Source: Dethiobacter sp.
Lineage (GTDB): Bacteria; Bacillota; Dethiobacteria; Dethiobacterales; Dethiobacteraceae
NCBI GenBank assembly: GCA_020725465.1
Contig: DYEY01000059.1
Span: 18,252-82,251, forward strand
Length of the DNA: 64,000 nt
Direction: 5' to 3'
Below are positions 1 through 8,121 of this stretch, one piece after another. The first letter of the stretch is position 1. Every line of letters begins with the position of its first letter. The position numbers and the translations under genes were made by a program. Below the pieces are notes generated by a model. It was not told where the DNA came from and ran no database searches. It saw nothing but the letters and a program-made list of their open reading frames with translations.

Positions 1-218
1 TGAGGGAGATTATGCGGCTGCTGGGCAGGAAGAACGAGGGCGTGGATTTCCTGTCGCTTTTCCCCGGCAGGGTGGCAGTACACGAAATTGTCGCCACTTT
101 TTTTGCGCTGCTGGAGCTGGTCAGGCGGCGTAAAATCCTCCTCTGGCAGCCGGACCCGCTCGGCAGCCTGGTGATTATGCGCCGGGCAAAACAAGGGGAG
201 GGGAGCAAATGGATCTGA
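1..218 (+). CDS. scpA: Segregation and condensation protein A, C-terminal end (partial)
   Basis: The 5' part lies outside the window; only about 70 C-terminal residues are seen, ending at the TGA at 216-218. The visible pattern (a 'FLSLFPG' turn, then 'VATFFALLELVRRRKI' and a hydrophobic end) fits the winged-helix C-terminal domain of ScpA, the kleisin that bridges the SMC ATPase heads during chromosome segregation. The gene overlaps the scpB start at 209 by 10 nt, the usual scpA-scpB coupling. The fragment is short, so identification rests partly on the scpB neighbour. Confidence 0.85.
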   Translation, partial: REIMRLLGRKNEGVDFLSLFPGRVAVHEIVATFFALLELVRRRKILLWQPDPLGSLVIMRRAKQGEGSKWI

Positions 219-718
219 AGCCGCTGGTGGAGGCGCTGCTGTTTGTAACCGAGGAGCCGCTGGCTGCCGATAAAATCGCCGAAATAGCCGGGGCAGGGAC
301 AAAAGAGGTGCGACGGGTTATCAGCGAGCTGCAGGCGGAATACAGCCAGGCTGGCCGCGGCCTGCAGGTGCTGGAAATCGCCCGCGGGTTCCAGCTGGCC
401 ACCAAGGCGGAGATGGCGCCGGTGGTGGAAAAGCTGTTTAAAGGTGAGAACAGTTACACCCTCTCCCAGGCCGCGCTGGAGACACTGGCTGTCATCGCCT
501 ACCGCCAGCCGGTGACCCGGCTGGACGTGGAAGCCATCCGCGGCGTTAAAGTGGACGGCGTACTGGAGACCCTGCAAAAGCGCCGCTTAATCCGCACGGT
601 CGGGCGAAAAGCCGCGCCGGGCCGGCCCGTTCTCTACGGCACCACGCGCCAGTTTTTAAAATATTTCGGTTTGAAAGACCTGGACGAGCTGCCCCGGCCT
701 GAACAGGGGAAGGAATAA
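209..718 (+). CDS. scpB: Segregation and condensation protein B
   Basis: A 169-residue protein of normal ScpB length with the two winged-helix domains of the family. Recognisable pieces are 'LVEALLFVTEEPL' at the start, 'QAALETLAVIAYRQPVTR' in the middle and 'GRPVLYGTT..FL.YFGL' near the end. ScpB dimers bind ScpA and complete the SMC-ScpAB condensin complex in the cytoplasm. The ATG at 209 lies inside the scpA end and is preceded by the purine-rich 'aggggaggggagcaa', so translation is probably coupled. Confidence 0.95.
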   Translation: MDLKPLVEALLFVTEEPLAADKIAEIAGAGTKEVRRVISELQAEYSQAGRGLQVLEIARGFQLATKAEMAPVVEKLFKGENSYTLSQAALETLAVIAYRQPVTRLDVEAIRGVKVDGVLETLQKRRLIRTVGRKAAPGRPVLYGTTRQFLKYFGLKDLDELPRPEQGKE

Positions 719-777
719 AAACAACGAATGTTTTTCCTGCTTTGGGAGAAGGTAAGAAAAAAGAGCGTGGTGGTTAA

Positions 778-1455
778 ATGGCGCTCTTATGGCAGCTTTC
801 TCCCTTTTTTCTGGCCGTCTGGCTGCTCATACTGCTGGTGCCGGTGCGCATAAATCTGTTTTTTCTTAGGGAAGATAAAGATGATCACCTGGTAATACGC
901 ATAAACACTTTTTTTTCCGCGGTGCGCATTCTGGTGGAAGTACCGCTCCTGAAACAGGAAACTCCCCTGGACGTGACCCTGGAGGCGGAGGTCAAAGCTG
1001 GCGGGGACGGGCTGGTGGAGGAAAAGAAAAAGAAGTTTACCGTTTTTGACCTGAACCTGGAAAAATTGCAGTGGTTATTGTGGGTTTACCAAAACAACCG
1101 GCGCCTCGTTATGTATGCCATCCGCTTCATGACGCAGGCGCTAACGGTGGAACGGTTTCATTTCAGTTTCAGCGGCGGTCTGAACGACGCCGCGCTGACC
1201 GGGCTGCTTTTCGGTGCCGGCTGGACGGTGGCTGCCAATCTCCTAGCCCTGGCTCAGAAAAAAGTGCATTTCCGTGAGCGGCCCCAGGTGGATTTAAGGC
1301 CGGATTTCAGGCAGGCGCCGGGACAGTATACGCGTTTTGATACGGTGATTTCCTGCCGGGTGGGCCATTTTTTGCTGGCCGGGCTTTTATTGATTGCGGC
1401 CATAATCAGAGGGGGTGAGAAAAGGCGATGGACGACCATCCTATCCAGGGATTAA
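778..1455 (+). CDS. DUF2953 membrane-associated protein (YtfI-like)
   Basis: A 225-residue protein with a hydrophobic N-terminal segment (about residues 4-28), a hydrophilic middle containing a run of lysines, and a second hydrophobic segment near the end (about 195-212). The pattern 'FHFSFSGGLNDAALTGLLFGAGW' split around residues 125-150, followed by 'VDLRPDF', is typical of DUF2953. In Bacillus this family (YtfI) sits directly before ytfJ/gerW, as here, where the genes overlap by 28 nt. The linkage suggests a sporulation-associated membrane protein; the biochemical role is unknown. Confidence 0.8.
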   Translation: MALLWQLSPFFLAVWLLILLVPVRINLFFLREDKDDHLVIRINTFFSAVRILVEVPLLKQETPLDVTLEAEVKAGGDGLVEEKKKKFTVFDLNLEKLQWLLWVYQNNRRLVMYAIRFMTQALTVERFHFSFSGGLNDAALTGLLFGAGWTVAANLLALAQKKVHFRERPQVDLRPDFRQAPGQYTRFDTVISCRVGHFLLAGLLLIAAIIRGGEKRRWTTILSRD

Positions 1456-1865
1456 TGAAAACCGCCATGGAAAACATCAAGGAAATGGTGGATGTGAATA
1501 CCATCATCGGTGACCCGGTGGAAACTCCGGACGGTACGGTTATTATACCGATTTCCCGCGTATCGTTCGGTTTTGCCGCCGGCGGCAGTGAATTCGAACC
1601 GGCGGAGGAAAAGAAAGAACAGGGGCACCACGGCCGCGCCGAAAAGGCGGCATGCGGCCTGCCTTTCGGCGGTGGCAGCGGCGGCGGGGTCACGGTACAG
1701 CCGGTGGCTTTTCTGGTGGTAGGAGGCGGGCAGGTGCGCATGTTGCCTGTGGACCGCAACGCCATGTTCGACCGGCTGCTCGACATGGCGCCGCAGCTGA
1801 TCAGCCAGCTCCAGGCCCTGTTTGGAAGCAGCAAAAACCAAAACACCGGCAACTATCAGATCTGA
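1428..1865 (+). CDS. ytfJ: Sporulation protein GerW (YtfJ) family
   Basis: 145 residues with the diagnostic GerW features: 'HPIQGLMKTAMENIKEMVDVNTIIGDP' split across the N-terminus, 'ISRVSFGFAAGGSEF', a Gly-rich 'GGGSGGGVTVQPVAFLVV' and a C-terminal amphipathic helix. In Bacillus subtilis GerW is made in the forespore and is needed for germination with some germinants. The start lies inside the DUF2953 gene. The gene ends 24 nt before a clear intrinsic terminator, so it closes the scpA-scpB-DUF2953-gerW run. Confidence 0.92.
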   Translation: MDDHPIQGLMKTAMENIKEMVDVNTIIGDPVETPDGTVIIPISRVSFGFAAGGSEFEPAEEKKEQGHHGRAEKAACGLPFGGGSGGGVTVQPVAFLVVGGGQVRMLPVDRNAMFDRLLDMAPQLISQLQALFGSSKNQNTGNYQI

Positions 1866-1889
1866 CCGCCTTTGCTTTCATAATAGGGG

Positions 1890-1923
1890 AGCCATGCGAA
1901 TAGATATTAGCATGGCTTTTTTT
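1890..1923 (+). terminator. Intrinsic terminator after gerW
   Basis: A perfect 8-bp stem (AGCCATGC at 1890-1897, GCATGGCT at 1910-1917) with a 12-nt loop runs straight into seven T residues ending at 1923. It separates the scpB-gerW genes from dacF. Confidence 0.85.
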
Positions 1924-1957
1924 GTTGCCTGCACAGTCAGGGCGGGGAGGGATATTC

Positions 1958-3097
1958 ATGCGCAGGCCGGCGGCGATGTTACTGGCTTTGGCCCTGGTGC
2001 TGTGGTGCGGGGCGGCACTGGCGCTGGAGCCGCCGAAAATAACGGCCCGCTCCGCGGTACTGCTGGACCGGGCCACCGGCAGGATTCTCTTTGGCAAAAA
2101 TGCCCACGAGCAGCTGCCCATGGCCAGCACTACCAAGGTAATGACCGCGGTGCTGGCGCTGGAATCAGGCAAACTGCACCAGACCGTAAAGGTGAGCGAA
2201 TACGCTGCGTCGGTGGGAGGTTCCGGTGTTGACCTGGAGCCGGGAGAAGAAAAAACGCTGGAAGAGCTGGTTTACGCTCTTATCCTGCGCTCCGGCAACG
2301 ATGCCGCCACTGCCATCGCCGAGCACCTGGCCGGTTCGGTGGAAAAGTTTGCCGAAAAAATGACAAGGAGGGCGCGCGAGCTGGGGGCGACCCGGACAAA
2401 TTTTAAAAACCCGCACGGGCTGCATCATGAAGACCACTACACCACCGCCTACGACCTGGCGGTCATTACCGCCCACGCCTGCAGCCTGCCCAAGTTCCGT
2501 GAAATATGTGCCACGCCGGAGATAAAGATTTCCTGGCCGGGGCGTCCCTACCACCGCCTGCTGCGCAACCAGAACAGGCTGCTCACCATGTATAAAGGGG
2601 CGGACGGTGTAAAGACCGGGTGGACCACACCGGCGGGCCGCTGTTTCGTCGGCTCGGTGACCAGGGAGGGATGGCAGCTGGTGAGCGTGGTTTTGAACGC
2701 CCCGCAAATGTGGGAAGACACCATTGAATTGTTCGACTTCGGATACACCCACTACCGCTGGCACACGGTGCTGGCCGCGGGGCAACCGGTGCTGACGGCG
2801 GAAGTGAGCAATGGCAAGGCCAGCCGGGTGCCGCTGGTAGCGGGACGCGACGTGGGACTGCCCCTGAAGGAAAACGAAGCGGAAGTGCTACGTTTTGAGT
2901 TTGCGGTGAATGAACCGCTTCCGGCTCCGCTTGAAAAAGGGCGCGAGGCAGGCAAAGTCCATATCTATTTCGGCGAGCAGCTGGTGGAGAGCGCGCCTTT
3001 GCTGATTGGCGAAGCGGTGGAGAGCCGGGGTGTGGGACGGCTGATCCTTGACTTTTTCAGGCGCCTGCGCCGGGCGGAAACAGCGCTAAATCCCTGA
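1958..3097 (+). CDS. dacF: D-alanyl-D-alanine carboxypeptidase (DacF-type, PBP5 family)
   Basis: Serine peptidase S11 that trims the terminal D-Ala from peptidoglycan pentapeptides. The start at 1958 follows 'gggcggggagg' and gives a clean signal peptide (about residues 1-23, ending 'GAALA'). The three penicilloyl-serine motifs are present: S57-T-T-K60, S112-G-N114 and K219-T-G. A C-terminal beta domain and a final amphipathic segment ('LILDFFRRLRR') for membrane attachment follow. Length (379 residues) is normal. Position directly before spmA-spmB matches the dacF-spmAB arrangement of spore formers, pointing to a role in spore cortex maturation. A longer TTG start at 1922 overlaps the upstream terminator and is unlikely. 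Confidence 0.93.
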   Translation: MRRPAAMLLALALVLWCGAALALEPPKITARSAVLLDRATGRILFGKNAHEQLPMASTTKVMTAVLALESGKLHQTVKVSEYAASVGGSGVDLEPGEEKTLEELVYALILRSGNDAATAIAEHLAGSVEKFAEKMTRRARELGATRTNFKNPHGLHHEDHYTTAYDLAVITAHACSLPKFREICATPEIKISWPGRPYHRLLRNQNRLLTMYKGADGVKTGWTTPAGRCFVGSVTREGWQLVSVVLNAPQMWEDTIELFDFGYTHYRWHTVLAAGQPVLTAEVSNGKASRVPLVAGRDVGLPLKENEAEVLRFEFAVNEPLPAPLEKGREAGKVHIYFGEQLVESAPLLIGEAVESRGVGRLILDFFRRLRRAETALNP

Positions 3098-3104
3098 ACG
3101 GGCG

Positions 3105-3698
3105 GTGGCTGGCTTGGTTAACCTGATCTGGTTTGGCATGATTTTTTCCGGCCTGGTAGTGGCGGCGCTGACCGGCAGGGTGGATGCTGTCACCGGGGCC
3201 GTTTTTTCTTCTGCTGAGAAAGCGGTGGGGATTGCCTTCTCCCTGGTCAGTGTCATGACTTTCTGGCTTGGCATGATGAAACTTATCGAGAAAAGCGGTA
3301 TGATCCGGTGGTTTGTCTGTATATTGCGGCCCCTGGCCAACCTGCTGTTTCCCCGGGTACCCAAAAACCACCCCGCCATGCATGCCATCCTGATGAACAT
3401 GAGCGCCAACCTGCTTGGCATGGGCAATGCCGCCACCCCTTTCGGTCTGAAGGCGATGCAGGAGCTGCAGACTTTAAACGGGAACCGGACGGTAGCCAGT
3501 GATGAGATGTGCACGTTTCTGGCTGTGAACACCTCCAGCCTGACCCTGGTGCCCACCACGGTGGTGGCGCTCAGGGCGGCCACCGGTTCACTTAACCCCA
3601 CCGAAATTGTGGGAACCACCGTCCTGGCCACTCTGGTCGCCGCCGTGGTAGCCGTAACAGCGGACCGGATACTGCGCCGTTTCTCGTACAGAAGGTAA
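3105..3698 (+). CDS. spmA: Spore maturation protein A
   Basis: A 197-residue polytopic membrane protein with a nucleoside-recognition (Gate) domain, starting at a GTG 7 nt after dacF. The signature 'MSANLLGMGNAATPFGLKAM' falls around residues 103-122, followed by 'NTSSLTLVPTTVVALRAATGS'. SpmA with SpmB is needed for full dehydration of the spore core in Bacillus. Four to five hydrophobic segments can be seen. spmB starts 13 nt downstream behind 'aaggagg', so the two are co-translated. Confidence 0.93.
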   Translation: MAGLVNLIWFGMIFSGLVVAALTGRVDAVTGAVFSSAEKAVGIAFSLVSVMTFWLGMMKLIEKSGMIRWFVCILRPLANLLFPRVPKNHPAMHAILMNMSANLLGMGNAATPFGLKAMQELQTLNGNRTVASDEMCTFLAVNTSSLTLVPTTVVALRAATGSLNPTEIVGTTVLATLVAAVVAVTADRILRRFSYRR

Positions 3699-3711
3699 GG
3701 AGGTTCAGAAA

Positions 3712-4248
3712 ATGCTGCAGGCCATAATTAGTACCATGGCCGCTTGGGTTATACCGGTTTTCATTTTCGTAACCCTGGTTTATGCTTTTGCCAAAAAGGT
3801 GGATGTGTTTGACACCTTTGTGGAAGGCGCCCAGGAGGGGTTCAGCACTTCTGTCAGGCTCATCCCGTTCCTGGTGGGTATGCTGGTGGCCATAGGCGTG
3901 CTGAGGGCTTCGGGCGCCCTTGACCTGTTAATAGCAGCGGCAACGCCGTTACTGACCCGCCTCAACGTACCGGGTGAAGTGGTGCCGCTGGCCATATTGC
4001 GGCCCATCTCCGGCAGCGCTGCACTGGGCATAACCGCGGAGATTCTCCATTCCAGGGGACCCGACTCGCTGCTTGGCCGTATCGCCTCCACCATGCAGGG
4101 CAGCACCGACACCACTCTTTTTGTGCTGACAGTATATTTTGGTTCGGTAGGTATCAGGCACACCCGCCACGCCCTGGCCGCCGGGCTGCTGGCGGATCTG
4201 GCCGGCATGCTGGCAGCCGTCACCATCTGTAACATGGTGTTCGGTTGA
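3712..4248 (+). CDS. spmB: Spore maturation protein B
   Basis: 178 residues, membrane protein, partner of SpmA. Visible family features are 'FDTFVEGAQEGFSTSVRLIPFLVGMLVAI' (in two pieces), 'LRPISGSAALGI' and 'TMQGSTDTTLFVLTVYFGSVGI', the Gate-domain motif. It starts at an ATG behind 'taaggaggttcagaa'. Together with dacF and spmA it forms a compact spore-cortex/dehydration unit. Confidence 0.93.
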   Translation: MLQAIISTMAAWVIPVFIFVTLVYAFAKKVDVFDTFVEGAQEGFSTSVRLIPFLVGMLVAIGVLRASGALDLLIAAATPLLTRLNVPGEVVPLAILRPISGSAALGITAEILHSRGPDSLLGRIASTMQGSTDTTLFVLTVYFGSVGIRHTRHALAAGLLADLAGMLAAVTICNMVFG

Positions 4249-4322
4249 GGTAAAAAGGGTAACAGTACCAGGGGCCGCGTAATAACATATAGCACTATAG
4301 GCAACTTTAAGGGGGGCGGCCG

Positions 4323-5588
4323 GTGGAGGGAGTGGTGGTTATCGGCGGCGGCTGGGCGGGGTGTGCCGCGGCCCTGGCTGCGGTTCGCCGCGGCGTGCCG
4401 GTCACCTTGCTGGAGCGGTCCGACATGCTGCTTGGTACCGGCCTGGTAGGCGGCATTTACCGCAACAACGGCCGCCTGACCGCACAGCTGGAGGCGGAGG
4501 CGTTGGGGTGCGGCCACCTGTTCCGGGGTATGGACCGGGTGGCCCGGCACCACGGCGTGGAATTTCCCGGGCACTGCCACGCTTCCCTTTACGATGTCTC
4601 CGTGGTGGAGCCGGTAATAAGGGAGATGCTGCTGGCGGAGGGCGTAAATATTCGCTTTCAGACCCGCGTGGTGGAGGTAATAATGGCAGACGATCGTTTG
4701 ACGGCAGTGGTGCCGGAGCACGGGGAGACGGTTCCTGCCTCTGTCTTCGTGGAAGCCACCGGTACCGCCGGCGGCAGGCAAAACTGCGGGCGCTTCGGCA
4801 ACGGCTGTGTCCTGTGCGCCCTGCGCTGCCCCGCTTTCGGCCCCCGGGTCAGCGTGGCGGCCAAGGCGGGCGTTATGGAGCTGATGGGCGTGCGGGGCGA
4901 TGACCGTCCCGGCTCCATGAGCGGTTCCTGCAAGCTGAACAAGGATTCGCTTTCGGCTGAGTTGAGGGAAGAGCTGGAGGCAAAGGGGGTGGCGGTGGTG
5001 CCGCTGCCGCCTGAGCTGCGCCAGTACAACCTGGATAACAAGGCGTGCCAGCAGTACAACCTCCCTGCCTACCGGGAAAACCTGGTCCTGCTGGACACCG
5101 GCCACGCCAAGCTGATGGCTGCTTATTTTCCCCTGCACCTGCTGCGCCGGGTGCCGGGGCTGGAGCGGGTGCGTTTTGAAGACCCTTACGCCGGCGGGGT
5201 GGGTAACTCCATCCGCTACACCGCCGTTACGCCCCGGGACAACCGGCTGAAGGTGGAGGGTCTGGAAAACCTGTACTGTGCCGGTGAGAAGGCGGGGTTT
5301 ATCGTGGGACACACCGAGGCGGTGGTGACCGGCTCACTGGCCGGTTACAACGCCGCGGTACAGGCCATGGGCGGCACTCCCCTGGAGCTTCCCGTCACCC
5401 TGGCCTGCGGCGACCTTATCGCCTACGCCCGCGCCGCCCGGGGTCCGGCCACGGAGCGGGTGAGGCGGATCACCTTCTCCGGCGCCGACTACTTCCAGCG
5501 CATGCGGGAAAAACAACTCTATACCACCGACTGTGATGAGGTTTTCCGCCGCGTCGGAAAAGCCGGGCTGTTGGGGGTATTCGCCTGA
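4323..5588 (+). CDS. FAD-dependent oxidoreductase, GidA-like, with a four-cysteine motif
   Basis: A 421-residue flavoprotein. The N-terminus has an ADP-binding beta-alpha-beta motif (GGGWAGCAAALAA, about residues 8-20) and a distal acid in 'LLERSD'. Near the C-terminus 'NLYCAGEKAGFIVGHTEAVVTGSLAG' (in two parts) is the second FAD-contacting region seen in the MnmG/TrmFO superfamily. Around residues 155-170 is a Cys cluster, C-x6-C-x2-C-x3-C ('NGCVLCALRCPAFG'), which could bind a metal or an Fe-S cluster. It lacks the tRNA-binding C-terminal domain of MnmG, so tRNA modification is not assumed. GTG start behind 'aagggggg'. Substrate unknown. Confidence 0.75.
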   Translation: MEGVVVIGGGWAGCAAALAAVRRGVPVTLLERSDMLLGTGLVGGIYRNNGRLTAQLEAEALGCGHLFRGMDRVARHHGVEFPGHCHASLYDVSVVEPVIREMLLAEGVNIRFQTRVVEVIMADDRLTAVVPEHGETVPASVFVEATGTAGGRQNCGRFGNGCVLCALRCPAFGPRVSVAAKAGVMELMGVRGDDRPGSMSGSCKLNKDSLSAELREELEAKGVAVVPLPPELRQYNLDNKACQQYNLPAYRENLVLLDTGHAKLMAAYFPLHLLRRVPGLERVRFEDPYAGGVGNSIRYTAVTPRDNRLKVEGLENLYCAGEKAGFIVGHTEAVVTGSLAGYNAAVQAMGGTPLELPVTLACGDLIAYARAARGPATERVRRITFSGADYFQRMREKQLYTTDCDEVFRRVGKAGLLGVFA

Positions 5589-5713
5589 CACCGAAATCAG
5601 ATGCCTGGCCCTACGCCACAGACAGTCGGGAATTTTAAGATTATTTTTGGCGGGAAGGAATTGGGCGGAAATGCTTGAATTAAAACCGCAGATGCTCTGC
5701 GGGGGTACGAGAT

Positions 5714-5824
5714 ATGGAGCTGCCAAAGACCAAAGCTGTAAAAGAGGAACTGCTGGCTAAGATGGTGCGGGAATTTCTCACTGACTTTCCTGACCGGCTG
5801 ATGACCGCCGGTGAAGGGCAATAG
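5714..5824 (+). CDS. Possible small protein of 36 residues
   Basis: In the 250-nt gap between the flavoprotein and the exporter gene there is a short ATG-started reading frame ('MELPKTKAVKEELLAKM' at the start), charged and predicted helical, stopping 15 nt before the next ATG. Upstream 'gcgggggtacgag' could act as a weak ribosome binding site. I do not recognise it; it may be a real small protein or a remnant of a longer gene. The rest of this gap shows nothing convincing. Confidence 0.25.
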   Translation: MELPKTKAVKEELLAKMVREFLTDFPDRLMTAGEGQ

Positions 5825-5839
5825 CTCCGGGAGCGACGG

Positions 5840-6580
5840 ATGGACTTGGTATTTGCGCTTTTTGCGTTGGTGGTGTTGGCGGCCCATACCGCGGAGACAG
5901 TAACCGGGTTCGGCGGCACGGTGATAGCAGTGGCCCTGGGCGCGCAGCTTTTGCCCCTTGATTTCCTGCTGCCAGTGTTGGTACCGGTCAATGGACTGCT
6001 TAGCTTTTATATCGTAGCCAGGCACCACCGGTACGTGGACAGGAAAATGCTTTTTAGCCGTATCCTTCCTTTCATGGCTGTAGGTCTGGCTGCCGGCATA
6101 AATGTCTTTAACTTTGTGCACGGGTATAAGCTCAAACCTTTTTTCGGATTGTTTGTGGTAATAATTTCCGTTTATGAACTGTACCGTCTGTCTCGCCGCG
6201 ACAAAGCAACGAACAGGCCACTTTCTCACCGCCAGGCCGCGCTTTGGCTGCTCCCCGCCGGTTTTATCCACGGCATCTATGCTTCCGGCGGACCGTTGGT
6301 GGTCTGGTTTGCAGGCAGAGCCCTTGCAGACAAGAAAAATTTCCGCAGCACCCTGTCCGCTCTCTGGTTACTGTTAACCTCGGTATTGTTAATTAATTAC
6401 ACCCTGACCGGCAGGGTCAGTGCGGCAACACTGCGGTCCAGTGTACTGCTGCTGCCGGCCCTGGTAATGGGTGCGGCCGCGGGCGAGTGGCTGCACAGCC
6501 GGGTTGATGCCAGGAAGTTTAAGTACTTTGTTTACGGTTTGCTGCTGGTGGCGGGCATATCACTTATGATTACAGTCTGA
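5840..6580 (+). CDS. TauE/SafE-family membrane transporter
   Basis: 246 residues with seven to eight hydrophobic segments and the family's repeated motif: 'ETVTGFGGTVIAVALGAQLLPLD' in the first half and 'AGFIHGIYASGGPLVVWF' in the second. TauE/SafE proteins export or take up small anions such as sulfite, sulfoacetate or other organosulfonates; the substrate cannot be read from sequence. It starts 15 nt after a small reading frame and ends 43 nt before the ammonia-lyase gene, but the two need not be functionally related. Confidence 0.85.
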   Translation: MDLVFALFALVVLAAHTAETVTGFGGTVIAVALGAQLLPLDFLLPVLVPVNGLLSFYIVARHHRYVDRKMLFSRILPFMAVGLAAGINVFNFVHGYKLKPFFGLFVVIISVYELYRLSRRDKATNRPLSHRQAALWLLPAGFIHGIYASGGPLVVWFAGRALADKKNFRSTLSALWLLLTSVLLINYTLTGRVSAATLRSSVLLLPALVMGAAAGEWLHSRVDARKFKYFVYGLLLVAGISLMITV

Positions 6581-6623
6581 AGGTCTAAGGGAAAGGGTGA
6601 TTACATGAAAGGAGATATGAGGC

Positions 6624-7025
6624 ATGGATTATACCGGTTTAATCAGGATCCGTATCAGCGCCCACGACGCCCATTACGCCGGGGGGTTGGTGGATGGGGC
6701 AAAGATGCTTAACCTGTTCGGCGACGTGGCCACGGAACTTTTAATCCGCCACGACGGGGACGAAGGGCTGTTTGTGGCTTATGACAGCGTGGAATTTCTG
6801 AAACCGGTTTTTGCTGGCGACTACATAGAGGCCACCGGCCGCATCACGGCGGTGGGCCGGACTTCGCGCCGCATGGAGTTTGAGGCGCGCAAGGTGATCA
6901 GCCCGGCGGGCATACCGGGACAACCTTCCGCTGCCGACGTGCTCCCGGAGCCGGAGGTGGTCTGCCGCGCCACCGGCACCTGCGTGGTACCCGCCGCTTG
7001 CCAGCGCAAAGGGAAAAGCGTTTAA
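6624..7025 (+). CDS. kal: 3-aminobutyryl-CoA ammonia-lyase
   Basis: A 133-residue hotdog-fold protein. The stretch '[20 protein letters not shown]', then '[18 protein letters not shown]' and '[19 protein letters not shown]', matches the Kal family of the lysine fermentation pathway very closely; the end '[12 protein letters not shown]' is also diagnostic. Kal eliminates ammonia from 3-aminobutyryl-CoA to give crotonyl-CoA. None of the other lysine fermentation genes (kamA, kamDE, kdd, kce) lies in this window, so it is an orphan here. ATG start behind 'aaaggagatatgaggc'. Assignment to the family is firm; the in vivo substrate is inferred. Confidence 0.88.
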   Translation: MDYTGLIRIRISAHDAHYAGGLVDGAKMLNLFGDVATELLIRHDGDEGLFVAYDSVEFLKPVFAGDYIEATGRITAVGRTSRRMEFEARKVISPAGIPGQPSAADVLPEPEVVCRATGTCVVPAACQRKGKSV

Positions 7026-7078
7026 TCCCGGCGGTTTTCAGGTAGACTGGAAACAGAACAGGCGGGAGGTATCCGGTT

Positions 7079-7816
7079 TTGAGGCTGCACAAGTTTCTTG
7101 CAGCGGCGGGCGTCGCTTCCAGGCGCGCCGCCGAAAAGATGATCAGGCAGGGGCGGGTCAAGGTCAACGGTGAGACGGTGACCGGCATGGGGGTGGCCAT
7201 AGACCCGGCCGCCGACCAGGTGCTGGTAGACGGCAAAAAGGTGGCGCTGCCGGCGCCGGACCGGGAGTATATTCTCCTGTACAAGCCAGCCGGCTTTGTC
7301 ACCACCATGTCAGACCCGTACGGGCGGCCCACGGTGCGCGATCTGGTGAGGGACGCCGGCGTGCGCGTTTTTCCGGTGGGCCGGCTGGACATGGATACCA
7401 GCGGCCTGCTGCTTCTGACCAACGACGGAGAGCTGGCCAACCGCCTGGCTCATCCTTCTTACGGCGTGGAGAAGGAATACCTGGCGCGGGTAAAGGGGCT
7501 CCCTTCACCGGACGTTTTAAAAAGGCTGGAGGGGGGAGTGGAGCTGGAGGACGGGCGGACAGCGCCGGCCCGGGTGCGCCTGGTAAAAGGCGGCCGGCAA
7601 AACAGTGTTCTTTCCCTCACCATCCACGAAGGGCGCAACCGCCAGGTGCGGCGGATGCTCAAGGCGGTGGGCCACCCGGTAACGGCTTTAAAGAGGGTGC
7701 GCTACGGCCCGCTGACCCTCTCCGGGCTGGCGGAAGGGGAGTGGCGGCGGCTTAGCCGGGACGAGGTGGCGGAGCTGTCACGGCCTGCCGGCGGAGACGA
7801 CGGACGAAAGCGGTAA
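7079..7816 (+). CDS. rluB: 23S rRNA pseudouridine synthase, RluB/RsuA family
   Basis: 245 residues. An N-terminal S4 RNA-binding domain ('MRLHKFLAAAGVASRRAAE', about residues 1-60) is followed by the RsuA-type catalytic domain with the active-site aspartate in 'GRLDMDTSGLLLLTNDG' and the later 'HEGRNRQVRRM' motif. RluB-type enzymes isomerise a uridine in the peptidyl-transferase region of 23S rRNA. In Firmicutes rluB often lies close to scpAB and spmAB, as here. TTG start behind 'aggcgggaggtatccgg'. The promoter of the next operon begins only 3 nt after its stop. Confidence 0.93.
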   Translation: MRLHKFLAAAGVASRRAAEKMIRQGRVKVNGETVTGMGVAIDPAADQVLVDGKKVALPAPDREYILLYKPAGFVTTMSDPYGRPTVRDLVRDAGVRVFPVGRLDMDTSGLLLLTNDGELANRLAHPSYGVEKEYLARVKGLPSPDVLKRLEGGVELEDGRTAPARVRLVKGGRQNSVLSLTIHEGRNRQVRRMLKAVGHPVTALKRVRYGPLTLSGLAEGEWRRLSRDEVAELSRPAGGDDGRKR

Positions 7817-7818
7817 TA

Positions 7819-7847
7819 TTGCTTTTTTTAGGCGTGTCTGGTAAAAT
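7819..7847 (+). promoter_or_regulatory. Sigma-A-type promoter of the btuFCD operon
   Basis: TTGCTT (7819-7824), a 17-nt spacer and TAAAAT (7842-7847) match the vegetative consensus well. Transcription would begin near 7854, just ahead of the cobalamin riboswitch. Confidence 0.65.
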
Positions 7848-7855
7848 GTAAACAG

Positions 7856-8022
7856 TTTCATACAAGGTACGGGTGCCCAGTAAGGGGTAAAAGGGAATCA
7901 GGTGTAAAGCCTGAGCGGTCCCGCCACTGTAACCGGGAATTGAGCCGTCAGAGAAGCCACTCCTCCGGGGGGAAGGCCGCGGCGAGATGATGACCGGGAG
8001 CCAGGAAACCTGCCCGTGGCTT
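7856..8022 (+). promoter_or_regulatory. Cobalamin riboswitch upstream of btuF
   Basis: The leader carries the conserved landmarks of the B12 element: a 'ggtgcccagtaaggg' P3 region near 7871, 'aagggaatcaggtg' near 7891, 'gcggtcccgccactgtaacc' at about 7916-7935, and the B12 box 'agccaggaaacctgcc' at 7999-8014. It lies directly downstream of a promoter and about 100 nt before btuF. Adenosylcobalamin binding should lower expression of the uptake genes. A T-rich tract at 8090-8102 follows but I could not draw a convincing terminator stem, so the output mode (transcription or translation) is undecided. Confidence 0.93.
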
Positions 8023-8121
8023 TATGTGCTTTGCCCTCGAGTGAAGGGAATGTGCGTGTTATGTACTTTCTCGGGCTCCGGGCGCGGGATTTTTTATTTT
8101 TCCTGAAGCGGAGGGAAAAAA

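Noticed and set aside
3780..5312. 510-codon open frame on the minus strand opposite spmB and the flavoprotein
   Set aside because: It is antisense to two well-supported genes and has the His/Arg/Gln-rich composition produced by high GC content; no domain is visible.
5600..5713. Regulatory RNA or gene in the gap after the flavoprotein
   Set aside because: No conserved riboswitch landmarks, terminator or convincing frame apart from the small one at 5714.
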